The notes under the pieces were generated by a model. It was not told the origin of the DNA. It worked only from the letters and a program-made list of their open reading frames with translations, and made no database searches. From NCBI GenBank assembly GCA_964406605.1, contig CAYOSF010000009.1, positions 62,001-126,000 on the forward strand: a stretch of DNA of 64,000 nt. The letters are read 5' to 3'. Shown here piece by piece: positions 1-7,744 of this stretch (within the stretch, counting starts at the first letter, position 1; every line of letters starts with the position of its first letter). The stretch comes from CAYOSF01 sp964406605 (GTDB taxonomy: Bacteria > Chloroflexota > Dehalococcoidia > DSTF01 > RBG-16-68-14). A program made the translations under genes and the position numbers.

Positions 1-534
1 GCCGCCGAAGGCCTCGATGTTGTCCCGTACCCACTCGAGAGCGGCGACCTGATCGAGCGTTCCGTTGACCCCGGATGTCGCGTACTCGTCGCCGAAACGG
101 GCGAGGTGGGTGAACCCCAGCGCGCCCAGCCGGTAGTTGATGCTCACCACGACGATGTCCCCGTTCGTCGCGAAGCGCGCGCCGTTGTACCAGGGTATGC
201 CTCCCTGCCCCGTGCGATAGCCGCCGCCGTGGATCCATACCAGCACCGGCCGTCGGCTGCCATCGACAACCGGCGTCGAGATGTTCAGGGTCAGACAGTC
301 CTCGTCCCAGCTCACCGGCCCGGCGCTTGTCAGTCCTTCACCCGGAAGCTGCGGGGCGGCCGGCCCGAAGCGCTGGGCCGCCCGGACGCCTTCCCACTGC
401 TCGTGGGGCCGCGGCCCCTGGAAGCGCAGTGCGCCCGTGGGCGGGGCCGCATACGGGATCCCGGCGAACAGCACTATGCCCTCCTTCTCACGGCCTTCGA
501 CTTTGCCCTTGGTGGTCGTCGCGATGGTGTTCAT
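1..534 (-). CDS. Type-B carboxylesterase / para-nitrobenzyl esterase, 5' part only
   Basis: The gene reads leftward from an ATG at 534 preceded by a GAGGAG ribosome site, and runs off the left edge after 178 codons. The visible part matches the N-terminal third of the alpha/beta-hydrolase carboxylesterase family. It has the start motif GIPYAAPPTGALRF near residues 24-37, the conserved EDCLTLNI segment near residue 80 and the oxyanion-hole motif WIHGGGY near residue 100, followed by NYRLGALGF. The nucleophile elbow (GESAG), acid and histidine would lie beyond the window, so activity cannot be judged. Family members hydrolyse carboxylic esters, and the substrate cannot be inferred here. There is no signal peptide, so it is probably cytoplasmic. 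It diverges from the next gene on the plus strand. Confidence 0.85.
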   Translation of the reverse strand, partial: MNTIATTTKGKVEGREKEGIVLFAGIPYAAPPTGALRFQGPRPHEQWEGVRAAQRFGPAAPQLPGEGLTSAGPVSWDEDCLTLNISTPVVDGSRRPVLVWIHGGGYRTGQGGIPWYNGARFATNGDIVVVSINYRLGALGFTHLARFGDEYATSGVNGTLDQVAALEWVRDNIEAFGG

Positions 535-738
535 CGAGGTCTCCTCGCTGCGCCCATTGCCGTTGGATGTAGCTGCCGCGCCTCTCTCTACCCGGAGCAG
601 GTTCGTTCACAGCGGCGATCGGTAACATACGTGATGCGAACGGGAGGCGTCAATCCCGTGAGTTGACATCGCTGCAGCCCGGCGGACGAAACCGTGGGTG
701 AGCAACCGCGGCCCGGCCGCCTGGCGCTCCGGGCTCCG

Positions 739-769
739 TTGGCATCAAAGGTTTAGGACACAGTATTAT
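739..769 (+). promoter_or_regulatory. Possible sigma-70-type promoter for the acyl-CoA synthetase gene
   Basis: TTGGCA (739-744) and TATTAT (764-769) are separated by 19 bases and lie about 65 bases before the start codon at 833. The spacer is longer than the usual 16-18, so this is tentative. Nothing else is visible in the 298-base divergent gap 535-832. Confidence 0.35.
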
Positions 770-832
770 GGCGGGGCTGGCCTTCGTCTTGCGGAAGGCT
801 GGCCAACTCGTGAGAAGGAGTGCAGATAGCGA

Positions 833-2308
833 ATGACGTGGGACCGAGGATTTGAGGTCGCTTTCAATCCACGCTCCGTCGCCGTGCTCGGTGCTTCCAC
901 CAAGGAACGAGGTGGAGGCAATCAGTTCATCCGCGGCATGCAGGAGATGAAGTACAAGGGCAAGATCTATCCCATCAACCCCAACGCCGAGGAGATACTG
1001 GGCCTTAAGTGCTACCCGTCCCTGGAGGCGGTGCCGGGAATCCCTGACTACGTCATCATGGCGGTGAGCGCCGGACGTGCCGAGGAGGCGCTCAACGAGT
1101 GCGCGGCAAAGGGCGCCCGGAACATCCACATGTTCACGGCGGGTTTCGCGGAGACGGGTGAGGAGGAAGGAGCCAAGCTGGCGGAGCGGCTGCGCGCCGT
1201 GGCTCGGCGTGGCAAGCTCAACATCATAGGACCGAACTGCATGGGCATCTATTCCCCGCGCGCCCGCATATCGCCCTGGGGCAACCTGCCAACCAAGGTG
1301 GGGCCGGTCGCCTTCCTCACCCAGAGCGGAGCGCTCGGAGGCGAGTTCTGTCGCCTCGCCACAGACCAGGGCCTGCGCATGAGCCTGGTCGTCTCCTACG
1401 GGAACGGGTACGTCCTGGACAGCACTGATTACCTCGAGTACCTGGAGAGGGACAAGGATACCAAGTACATCGCGATGTACCTGGAGGGTGTGCAGGACGG
1501 CCAGAAGCTGGTGCAGATGGTACGGCGGATTATGCCCAAGAAGCCCATCATCATCTGCAAGGGAGGCTCCACCGGAGCCGGGGCGAAGGCCGCGGCGTCC
1601 CACACCGGCGCGCTCGCCGGCGACCAGCAGATCTGGGACGCGTTTTTCGCCCAGACGGGCGCGGTACGGGTCGATTCGATCGAGGAGCTAATAGAAGTCC
1701 TCGTGGCCCTGCAGCACTATCCGCCCTGTACCGGCCGCGGCGTCGGCTTCATGGGCGGCGCGGGCGGCACCAGCGTGACGGGCACCGACGTTTGTGCCCG
1801 CGCCGGCCTTGAGGTGCCCGATCTCTCAGAGTCCACCCAGCAAGAGCTCCGTTCGTTCATCCGGGTCGCCGGCACCAGCGTCCGAAATCCCATGGACGTC
1901 GGCATGCAACTGAGAAACCCCGAGGACCACATCCGCGTGATGGAGCTCGTGGCTTCCGACCCAAAGATCGACATCATGTTGATGATCACGCACCCGGCCT
2001 GGGGGCGTTGGGGTGGACAGAGGCGCGGGAGGGACATGCAGAAGGGCCTGATCAAGTTCGCTCAGACCGTCAACAAGAAGATGCCGTTCTGCGTCGCCAT
2101 CCGCAACGTCTCCGACAACCTCGACGGCGAGAAGGCCAGGCTGAAGATGACAGAGGAGTATGTGGCGGCCGGCATCCCCGTCTTCAAGTCCGTCGAGCGG
2201 GCGTGTAAGACGCTGTACAAGGTCACCGGCTACTATCGCGCTGTCGAGGCCCTGCAGGCCGATGGGCCCGTGAAGGCCGGCGGGCGCTGGCGCCGGCGGA
2301 CCCGCTGA
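833..2308 (+). CDS. Acyl-CoA synthetase (NDP-forming) alpha-type protein, CoA-binding
   Basis: This 491-residue protein resembles the alpha part of ADP-forming acetyl/acyl-CoA synthetases. These interconvert an acyl-CoA and ADP plus phosphate with the free acid and ATP. The Rossmann-type CoA-binding domain starts at FNPRSVAVLGAS near residue 10, with IGPNCMG near residue 135. The succinyl-CoA-ligase-like domains follow, with TQSGALGGEF near residue 160 and SHTGALAGD near residue 256, whose His would be the phosphorylated catalytic residue. The ATP-grasp (beta) domain present in fused enzymes is absent, so a separate beta subunit would be needed and none is adjacent. The ATG at 833 has a GAGAAGGAG site upstream. 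Substrate is unknown; an alternative role as a CoA-transferase-like protein cannot be excluded. Confidence 0.85.
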   Translation: MTWDRGFEVAFNPRSVAVLGASTKERGGGNQFIRGMQEMKYKGKIYPINPNAEEILGLKCYPSLEAVPGIPDYVIMAVSAGRAEEALNECAAKGARNIHMFTAGFAETGEEEGAKLAERLRAVARRGKLNIIGPNCMGIYSPRARISPWGNLPTKVGPVAFLTQSGALGGEFCRLATDQGLRMSLVVSYGNGYVLDSTDYLEYLERDKDTKYIAMYLEGVQDGQKLVQMVRRIMPKKPIIICKGGSTGAGAKAAASHTGALAGDQQIWDAFFAQTGAVRVDSIEELIEVLVALQHYPPCTGRGVGFMGGAGGTSVTGTDVCARAGLEVPDLSESTQQELRSFIRVAGTSVRNPMDVGMQLRNPEDHIRVMELVASDPKIDIMLMITHPAWGRWGGQRRGRDMQKGLIKFAQTVNKKMPFCVAIRNVSDNLDGEKARLKMTEEYVAAGIPVFKSVERACKTLYKVTGYYRAVEALQADGPVKAGGRWRRRTR

Positions 2309-2529
2309 CGACCTGCCGTCTGCCTGACGCGCCCCCTTTGCCGGTGCCCGAGACGGGCAAGGGTCGCTCTCGGAGCCCTGCGGTCCGTCTCAGCACGTGT
2401 GGATACCGCCGATCTCGCACCTGAGCCAGGTGACGCTTTCACGGCCGGGGCCGGGTGCCGGGCAGACGCGAATGCCGTCGCAGCCCTGCGCGGTACAATG
2501 GCGATGCGACCGCGCAATAGGAGCCGGCC
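2309..2529. other. Intergenic gap before hpt
   Basis: No gene is supported here. A TACAAT at about 2494 could be a -10 element for hpt, but no convincing -35 is seen. Antisense open frames in this stretch are GC-driven shadows. Confidence 0.4.
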
Positions 2530-3045
2530 TTGAAACGCATCCTTACCCGCCGTCAGATTCGGAACACTGTGGTGAAGCTGGCGGAGCGCATACGGACCGA
2601 CTACGGGGACAAGCACCCCGTCCTTGTGGGAATCCTCAAAGGCGCGTTCGTCTTCCTGGCCGACCTCATTCGTGAGCTGGACGTGCCGCTGGAGGTGGAC
2701 TTCATGACCGTTTCCAGCTATGGGATGGGGCGATCCAGCCGAGGTGAGGTGCGCGTGCACCAGGACCTCACCATCGAGATCGCCGGCCGTCATGTACTGC
2801 TGGTCGAGGACATCGCCGACAGCGGCCTCACGCTCGACGAGCTGCGCCGGCGCCTGCTGAACCGTTCGCCTGCCAGTCTGCACGTCTGCGCCCTGCTCGC
2901 CAGGCAAAGCCTGCTGGACGGCGATCCGAGCGCCGTGGACTACCTGGGGCGTTCGGTGCCGGACGGCTTCGTCGTCGGCTACGGCATCGATGCCGGCGAG
3001 GACTACCGCTACCTTCCCGACATCTGGATGCTGGAGGACGAGTAG
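2530..3045 (+). CDS. hpt: Hypoxanthine phosphoribosyltransferase
   Basis: The 171-residue protein has the length and order of bacterial hypoxanthine-guanine phosphoribosyltransferases, which convert hypoxanthine or guanine plus PRPP to IMP or GMP in purine salvage. The GILKGAFVFLADL segment near residue 36, the flexible-loop SSYG segment near residue 62 and the PRPP-binding motif VLLVEDIADSGLTL near residues 89-102 are intact. The C-terminal PDIWML is typical. The start is TTG at 2530, set by the AGGAG site just upstream; no ATG fits. Adenine deaminase starts two bases after the stop, so the two are almost certainly cotranscribed and together turn adenine into IMP through hypoxanthine. Confidence 0.93.
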   Translation: MKRILTRRQIRNTVVKLAERIRTDYGDKHPVLVGILKGAFVFLADLIRELDVPLEVDFMTVSSYGMGRSSRGEVRVHQDLTIEIAGRHVLLVEDIADSGLTLDELRRRLLNRSPASLHVCALLARQSLLDGDPSAVDYLGRSVPDGFVVGYGIDAGEDYRYLPDIWMLEDE

Positions 3046-3047
3046 GC

Positions 3048-4766
3048 GTGGATAGAGCGCGGGTGATAGCGGTTGCCAGGGGCGAGGCCGAGGGCGATCT
3101 TCTGCTCGCCGGGGGACGCGTCGTCAATGTCTTCTCGGGCGAGTTGGAGGAGGGCGACGTCGTGGTCGCGGAGGGCCTCATCGCTGGTGTCGGCCGTGGA
3201 TATCGGGCGGCCGAGACGGTGGACCTGGCCGGCGCGCATGTCCTCCCCGGCTTCATCAACGGACACACCCATCTCGAGAGCTCGTTTCTGAGCGTCTCCC
3301 AGTACGCCCGAGCGGTACTCCCTCACGGCACCACCAGCGTGGTCACCGACCTGCACGAGCTGGCCAACGTCGCCGGGTTGCCCGCAATCCGCGCCTTTCT
3401 GGATGAGGCGGCCGACCTGCCCCTGGACGTCTTCCTCATGGCGCCTTCCTGCGTCCCGGCAACGCACCTGGAGACGGCCGGAGCGACCCTCGATGCCCAC
3501 GACGTGGCGATCGCCCTCGACTGGCCTGAGACGCTCGGTCTGGGCGAGTTGATGAACTTCCCAGGCGCGATCGCGGGCCAGGCCGGATGCCTGGACAAAG
3601 TGGCCGCCGCGCGGGATCGTGGCAAGCTCGTGGACGGGCACGCCCCCGGAGTCGGCGGTCTCGACCTGAACGCCTACCTGGCAGCCGGACCCCGCTCCGA
3701 CCACGAGTGCACGACGCTTGAGGAAGCGCGGGAGAAGCTGGGACGCGGCATGTACGTGATGATCCGCGAGGGCACCTCCGAGAAGAACCTCGAGGAGCTG
3801 CTGCCGCTGGTGACGGACCGGACCTATACTCGCTGCCTGTTCGTCGTGGACGACCGCTCCTGTCGCGACTTGCTGGACGACGGCGACATCGATGCCGTTG
3901 TGCGAAAGGCGATCCGCCTGGGCCTGGATCCCATCCGCGCCGTCCAGCTAGCGACCATCAACCCGGCAACTTGGTTCGGCCTGCGAGACCGGGGCGCCAT
4001 CGCGCCGGGCTACCTGGCGAACGTGGTCGTTGCCGGCGACCTGCACGACCTCCGTCCGCGGCGGGTGTACCATGCCGGCCGTCTGGTGGCCGAAGACGGG
4101 CGAAGCGTGTTCTCGTCTGGAGCACAGCCACCCGCCGCGCTTAGGGACACCGTGAGGATCAAGCCGCTGCCGGAAGACGCCTTCGTGATGCCCGCCGTAT
4201 CGCGCCGCCAGCTCGTGATCGAGGTGGTTCCCGGCCAAATAATCACGCGCAAGCTCGTGCTGGAGGCGCGCGCCGACGGCGGAGCGCTCGTTGCCGACGT
4301 CGAGCGGGACGTGCTCAAGGCGGCCGCTGTGGAACGCCACGGCGCCAGCGGGAGAGTCGGCCTGGGGCTGGTGCGTGGCTTCGGCCTGCGTCGGGGGGCG
4401 CTTGCCACGTCTTTCGCCCACGACTCCCACAACATCGTGGTCGTCGGCGTCGATGACGCCGACATGCGCGAGGCCGTCGCAGAGATCGACCGGCTGGGCG
4501 GGGGACTGACGGTGGTGGCCGGCGGCCGGCCTCGCGCGTCGCTACCGCTCCCCGTGGCGGGCCTCATGTCCCCGGAGCCGCTCGAGACGGTAGCCGGACA
4601 ACTGGAGGCCGTCGAAGCCGCCGCCGCGTCGCTGGGCGCAAGTCTGCCCAGCCCCTTCGCCGTCCTATCGTTCCTGGCCCTTCCGGTGATCCCGGAGCTG
4701 CGCCTCAGCGACCTCGGCTTGGTGGACGTTGGGCGGATGACCCTGGTGCCGCTCGCTGCGGACTAG
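3048..4766 (+). CDS. ade: Adenine deaminase
   Basis: This 572-residue amidohydrolase matches bacterial adenine deaminase (adenine to hypoxanthine plus ammonia) in length and motifs. The metal-binding GFINGHTHLESS is near residue 70. The family-specific stretches GHAPGVGGLDLNAYLAAGP near residue 198 and SDHECTTLEEA follow, then GMYVMIREG. VVDDRS near residue 265 supplies the late Asp, and the C-terminal adenine-deaminase domain is complete. Translation starts at GTG 3048, two bases after hpt, indicating translational coupling. Its product is the substrate of hpt, so the pair is a small purine-salvage operon. Its stop codon overlaps the stop of the convergent selenoprotein candidate within the shared bases CTAG at 4763-4766. 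Confidence 0.93.
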   Translation: MDRARVIAVARGEAEGDLLLAGGRVVNVFSGELEEGDVVVAEGLIAGVGRGYRAAETVDLAGAHVLPGFINGHTHLESSFLSVSQYARAVLPHGTTSVVTDLHELANVAGLPAIRAFLDEAADLPLDVFLMAPSCVPATHLETAGATLDAHDVAIALDWPETLGLGELMNFPGAIAGQAGCLDKVAAARDRGKLVDGHAPGVGGLDLNAYLAAGPRSDHECTTLEEAREKLGRGMYVMIREGTSEKNLEELLPLVTDRTYTRCLFVVDDRSCRDLLDDGDIDAVVRKAIRLGLDPIRAVQLATINPATWFGLRDRGAIAPGYLANVVVAGDLHDLRPRRVYHAGRLVAEDGRSVFSSGAQPPAALRDTVRIKPLPEDAFVMPAVSRRQLVIEVVPGQIITRKLVLEARADGGALVADVERDVLKAAAVERHGASGRVGLGLVRGFGLRRGALATSFAHDSHNIVVVGVDDADMREAVAEIDRLGGGLTVVAGGRPRASLPLPVAGLMSPEPLETVAGQLEAVEAAAASLGASLPSPFAVLSFLALPVIPELRLSDLGLVDVGRMTLVPLAAD

Positions 4767-5473
4767 CCCCCGCCGATCCTCCAGAAGGCCCCCGTCTTCC
4801 CCAGCTTGGCCAGGGTGCCGATCATCTCCGGGAAGAACTGCGGCAGCCGGAGCACGTAGTCGGGCTCCAGGCGCTGCCGGAACAGTTCGACGCCGAAGAG
4901 CGTGGCATAGTCCCTCAGCGGCATGGTGCCGTCGGCGCTTTCGGGGTCGTAGAAGGTCCAGTTTCGCACGTGCTCTTCCGACCGGAAGAGGTTCATGAGG
5001 CTTCAGGCTTTAGCGAAGTCTTCGGCCCAGCGGCCGAACGGGACGTTGACGTGGCCGACGATGCTCTCGGGCGATGCTTCCAGGATCTCACCGTCCCGCA
5101 TCCGCACCCGAACTGGTTCGTTGCAGTCGAGGCACGGGCAGTCGATCTGGACTTCTTTGCCTGGGTTGAGCCAGCTGACCGCTAGCGATTCAAACCCTCA
5201 CTGCCCGTACCATCTCTGTTGACCCTCAACGGAGATCAGGTACTGGGTGGGGATGTTCGAGAAGGGCGCGCAGGACTCCACCAGGTCCGTGCCGGGACGG
5301 ACCCAGAAGCCCGGCACGCCCGCGCCGTCCAGGTCGTGGAGCGCCTGCCGCGCCTCCTCCGCCGAGAGACCCAGTTCCGTGGCGAACTCCGTGTAGTGGG
5401 GAGCGCGGCCGTCTCGAACGATGCCGCTGATGATGGCGTGGTACGTCCTTGCCAGAAGCTGTGGCTCTGCCAT
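4763..5473 (-). CDS. MerB-like organomercurial lyase family protein with two predicted selenocysteines (in-frame UGA at 5198-5200 and 5003-5005)
   Basis: The frame from ATG 5473 (strong GGAGG site) to the stop at 4763 is interrupted only by two TGA codons. Read as selenocysteine they give one continuous 236-residue protein. Residues 1-70 resemble the winged-helix N-terminus of alkylmercury lyase; the rest has PFSNIPTQYLISVEG, a Cys cluster CPCLDC near residues 112-117 and NLFRSEEHVRNW after the second UGA. Known MerB uses Cys96 and Cys159 (63 apart) plus Asp99 to cleave carbon-mercury bonds. Here the UGA codons are residues 92 and 157 (65 apart), and Glu95 lies at the Asp99 position. Each UGA is followed by a hairpin with a GGUC loop. 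Other genes in the window use TGA as a normal stop, so reassignment of the code is unlikely. A twice-broken pseudogene is the alternative, but it would not explain the hairpins. Substrate and mercury specificity are inferred. Confidence 0.82.
4973..4990 (-). promoter_or_regulatory. Predicted bacterial SECIS element 2, after UGA codon 157
   Basis: A perfect seven-pair hairpin, CTCTTCC and GGAAGAG, closes a four-base GGTC loop. The loop starts 19 bases after the second UGA. The same loop sequence and nearly the same distance as element 1 argue strongly against chance. Confidence 0.82.
5163..5197 (-). promoter_or_regulatory. Predicted bacterial SECIS element 1, after UGA codon 92
   Basis: Directly after the first UGA the transcript can fold into a two-part hairpin. 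The outer stem pairs GGGTT(T)GA with TCAACCC. The upper stem pairs GCTAGC with GCTGGC (one G-U pair) and closes a GGTCA loop. The GGUC starts 17 bases after the UGA, close to the spacing and loop of the E. coli fdhF SECIS bound by SelB. Confidence 0.8.
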
Positions 5474-5520
5474 CGTACCGCCTCCTTCCTTGTTGACTCT
5501 GCGCCTTGTGTTGCGCGCAC

Positions 5521-5550
5521 ACCATAGCACAAGCGCACGGAGAGTTGGAA
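5521..5550 (-). promoter_or_regulatory. Possible promoter of the MerB-like gene
   Basis: On the minus strand TTCCAA (5550-5545) and TATGGT (5526-5521) are 18 bases apart. The -10 is preceded by TGC, an extended -10 arrangement. It sits about 48 bases before the start codon. Confidence 0.4.
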
Positions 5551-5604
5551 GCATCCGCCGGCTACGGGCCCCCGCGCCGCAGATCGGGCTTGGAACGGCA
5601 GGTG

Positions 5605-5610
5605 TATAAT
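5605..5610 (+). promoter_or_regulatory. TATAAT box upstream of the flavin oxidoreductase gene
   Basis: A perfect TATAAT lies 75 bases before the ATG at 5686, but no good -35 hexamer is seen at 16-18 bases upstream, so it may depend on another factor or be fortuitous. Confidence 0.3.
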
Positions 5611-5685
5611 CGGCGTGGAACCCGGCCGGGGTGCCCGCTATCGGCGTGCTGTGCCCCGGCGGCCGAGGACGAAGGAGCGAAGGCC

Positions 5686-7644
5686 ATGACTACCGAACGG
5701 GAAGCAAGCGCCGCGCAGTTCGAGCATCTGTTTACGCCTCTCAAGATCGGTTCGTTCACGGTGCGGAACCGCATCGTCAGCACGGCCCACCTCACCGGCT
5801 TCGCCGACAAGGGCCTGCCGTCCGAGCGGCACCTGAACTACTGGGTGTCGAAGGCGAAAGGCGGCATCGGCCTCATTATTACCGAGGATCAGGCCGTGCA
5901 CCCGTCCGCCGCTACCGATCCCTTCGTTATCCATGCCTACCGCGACGAGTGCATCGACCCCTTCCGCCGCATCGCCGCTGCCGTCCACGAGCATGGAGCG
6001 AAGATCGTGGCCCAACTGTGGCACCCCGGCAGCATCTTCTATGGCATGCGGGAGGGCAGCCTGCCCCTCTGGTCGTGCTCGGCGCTGCCGGGCTCCTTCT
6101 ATGTCGAGACCTCTCATGAGATGGAGCTCGAGGAGATCCGGGAGGTGGTCCAGGCATTCGGCGAGGCGGCGGGACGGATGCGAGAGGCGGGGCTGGACGG
6201 CGTCGAACTGATGGGCACACACGGCTTTCTCATCGAGCAGTTCTTATCGCCGCGCACCAACCATCGCGAAGACGACTACGGCGGCAACGAGGAGAACCGG
6301 AGCCGCTTCCTCGGCGAGGTCATCGACACCATACGGTCGGAGGTCGGCGCCGACTTCACGGTCGGCCTGCGCATCAGCGGCGACCAGTACCAGGACGGGG
6401 GCCTGGGCCTGGAGGATATGAAGCGCATCGTCCCGCAGTTCACCGCACCCGGCCGGGCGGACTACGTGAGCGTCACTGTGGGCGCCGGCGGCGCTCCCAT
6501 ACCGCCGATGTACCTGCCCCCCGGAGCGTTCGTCTATCTGGCGGCCGGGATCAAGGAGGCCGTGGACGTCCCCGTCTTCTGCGTCGGCCGCGTGAACGAC
6601 CCGCTGGCGGCGGAGCGCATCCTGGCCAGCAACCAGGCGGACATGGTGGGCATGACCCGCGCGAACCTCTGCGATTCCGAGCTGCCGAACAAGGCGCGTG
6701 AGGGGCGCCTCGACGAGATCCGCTACTGCATCGGCTGCAACGAGGGTTGCTGGGGACGCGTCTACCAGACGCTGCCCGTCACCTGCGCCATCAACCCCAG
6801 CGTCGGCCGGGAGAAGGAGATGGAGATCGTTCCCGCGCCGGTGAAGAAGAAGGTGCTGGTTGTCGGTGGGGGGATCGCCGGAATGGAGGCGGCGCGCGTC
6901 GCGGCTCTGCGCGGACACACTGTCTCCCTCTACGAGAAGGAGGAGGTGCTGGGGGGACAGCTCCAGATCGCGGCCAAGGCGCCGGGCCGGCAGGACATGG
7001 CCGAGCCGGTGCGCTTCTACGAGAGACAGTTCGCCCTCCTGGACGTGGATGTCCGCCTCGGGTCGCCGGTGGATGAGGAGGCGGTCATGGCGGCCGGAGC
7101 TGATGCCGTCATCGTGGCGACCGGTGGGCTCCCAGCGCATCCCACCTTCCCGGGCGCCGAGCAGCCGAACGTGGTCGTGGCCCGCGACGTGCTGGCCGGC
7201 AAGGTCGAGGCAGGTCGCAGGGTGATCCTGCTCGCCACGGACCGCGGGATGGAGAGCCTGACCACGGCTGAGTTCCTGGCGGAACGCGGCTGCGAAGTGG
7301 AGATCCTCGTCCCCCAGGCGTTCATGGGCTTTCCCATCGAGCCCATCACCTTCACCCTGGCCCTGATGCGGCTCTACGGAAAGGGAGTGGTCTTCACTCC
7401 TACCATGGACGTCAAGTCGGTGCAGGGCGGCACGGTGACGCTGTCTCATGCCTTCACCCGCCAGAGGAGCGAGATCGAGGGCGTCGACACCGTAGTGGTG
7501 GCGCGGGGCGGCGTCGCCAACGACGGCCTCTATCGGGCCCTCAAGGGCAAAGTCCGCGAGCTGTATTCGGTGGGCCAGTGTGTGGCCCCCCGGAAGATGC
7601 TGGATTCGACGCTCGATGGGCTCCGCGTAGGCAGGATGATCTAG
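5686..7644 (+). CDS. NADH:flavin oxidoreductase / 2,4-dienoyl-CoA reductase-type FMN-FeS-FAD enzyme
   Basis: The 652-residue protein has the three-part layout of 2,4-dienoyl-CoA reductase and trimethylamine dehydrogenase. An Old Yellow Enzyme FMN barrel covers residues about 10-340, with LFTPLKIGSFTVRNRI near the start and the conserved FLSPRTNHREDDYGG motif near residue 185. A Cys cluster CIGCNEGCWG plus a later Cys at residues 347-366 would bind one 4Fe-4S cluster. A Rossmann FAD domain starts at VLVVGGGIAGMEA near residue 387. The ATG at 5686 is chosen for its GAAGGAG site and because homologues begin at LFTPLKIG; an in-frame extension to 5506 is rejected. ETF genes follow directly, so this enzyme probably exchanges electrons with that ETF. 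The substrate (enoate, dienoyl-CoA or amine) is unknown. Confidence 0.85.
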   Translation: MTTEREASAAQFEHLFTPLKIGSFTVRNRIVSTAHLTGFADKGLPSERHLNYWVSKAKGGIGLIITEDQAVHPSAATDPFVIHAYRDECIDPFRRIAAAVHEHGAKIVAQLWHPGSIFYGMREGSLPLWSCSALPGSFYVETSHEMELEEIREVVQAFGEAAGRMREAGLDGVELMGTHGFLIEQFLSPRTNHREDDYGGNEENRSRFLGEVIDTIRSEVGADFTVGLRISGDQYQDGGLGLEDMKRIVPQFTAPGRADYVSVTVGAGGAPIPPMYLPPGAFVYLAAGIKEAVDVPVFCVGRVNDPLAAERILASNQADMVGMTRANLCDSELPNKAREGRLDEIRYCIGCNEGCWGRVYQTLPVTCAINPSVGREKEMEIVPAPVKKKVLVVGGGIAGMEAARVAALRGHTVSLYEKEEVLGGQLQIAAKAPGRQDMAEPVRFYERQFALLDVDVRLGSPVDEEAVMAAGADAVIVATGGLPAHPTFPGAEQPNVVVARDVLAGKVEAGRRVILLATDRGMESLTTAEFLAERGCEVEILVPQAFMGFPIEPITFTLALMRLYGKGVVFTPTMDVKSVQGGTVTLSHAFTRQRSEIEGVDTVVVARGGVANDGLYRALKGKVRELYSVGQCVAPRKMLDSTLDGLRVGRMI

Positions 7645-7744
7645 CAACGATCGCGGCGGCCGCGGGTCTCGTAGCGTGGACGAAAAGGAACGCGCCGACC
7701 CGGCACAAGGGCCCGGCGTGACGGCGGGCAAGCAGGGAGGGGTG

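Noticed and set aside
4763..5554. Reading the MerB-like region as two separate small genes or as a pseudogene with two nonsense mutations.
   Set aside because: Both TGA codons are in the same frame and match catalytic Cys positions. Each has a GGUC-loop hairpin at the right distance, and the protein between and after them is well conserved in character.
5506..5685. N-terminal extension of the flavin oxidoreductase.
   Set aside because: The extension overlaps the divergent MerB-like promoter and has no family resemblance; ATG 5686 has the better ribosome site and family alignment.
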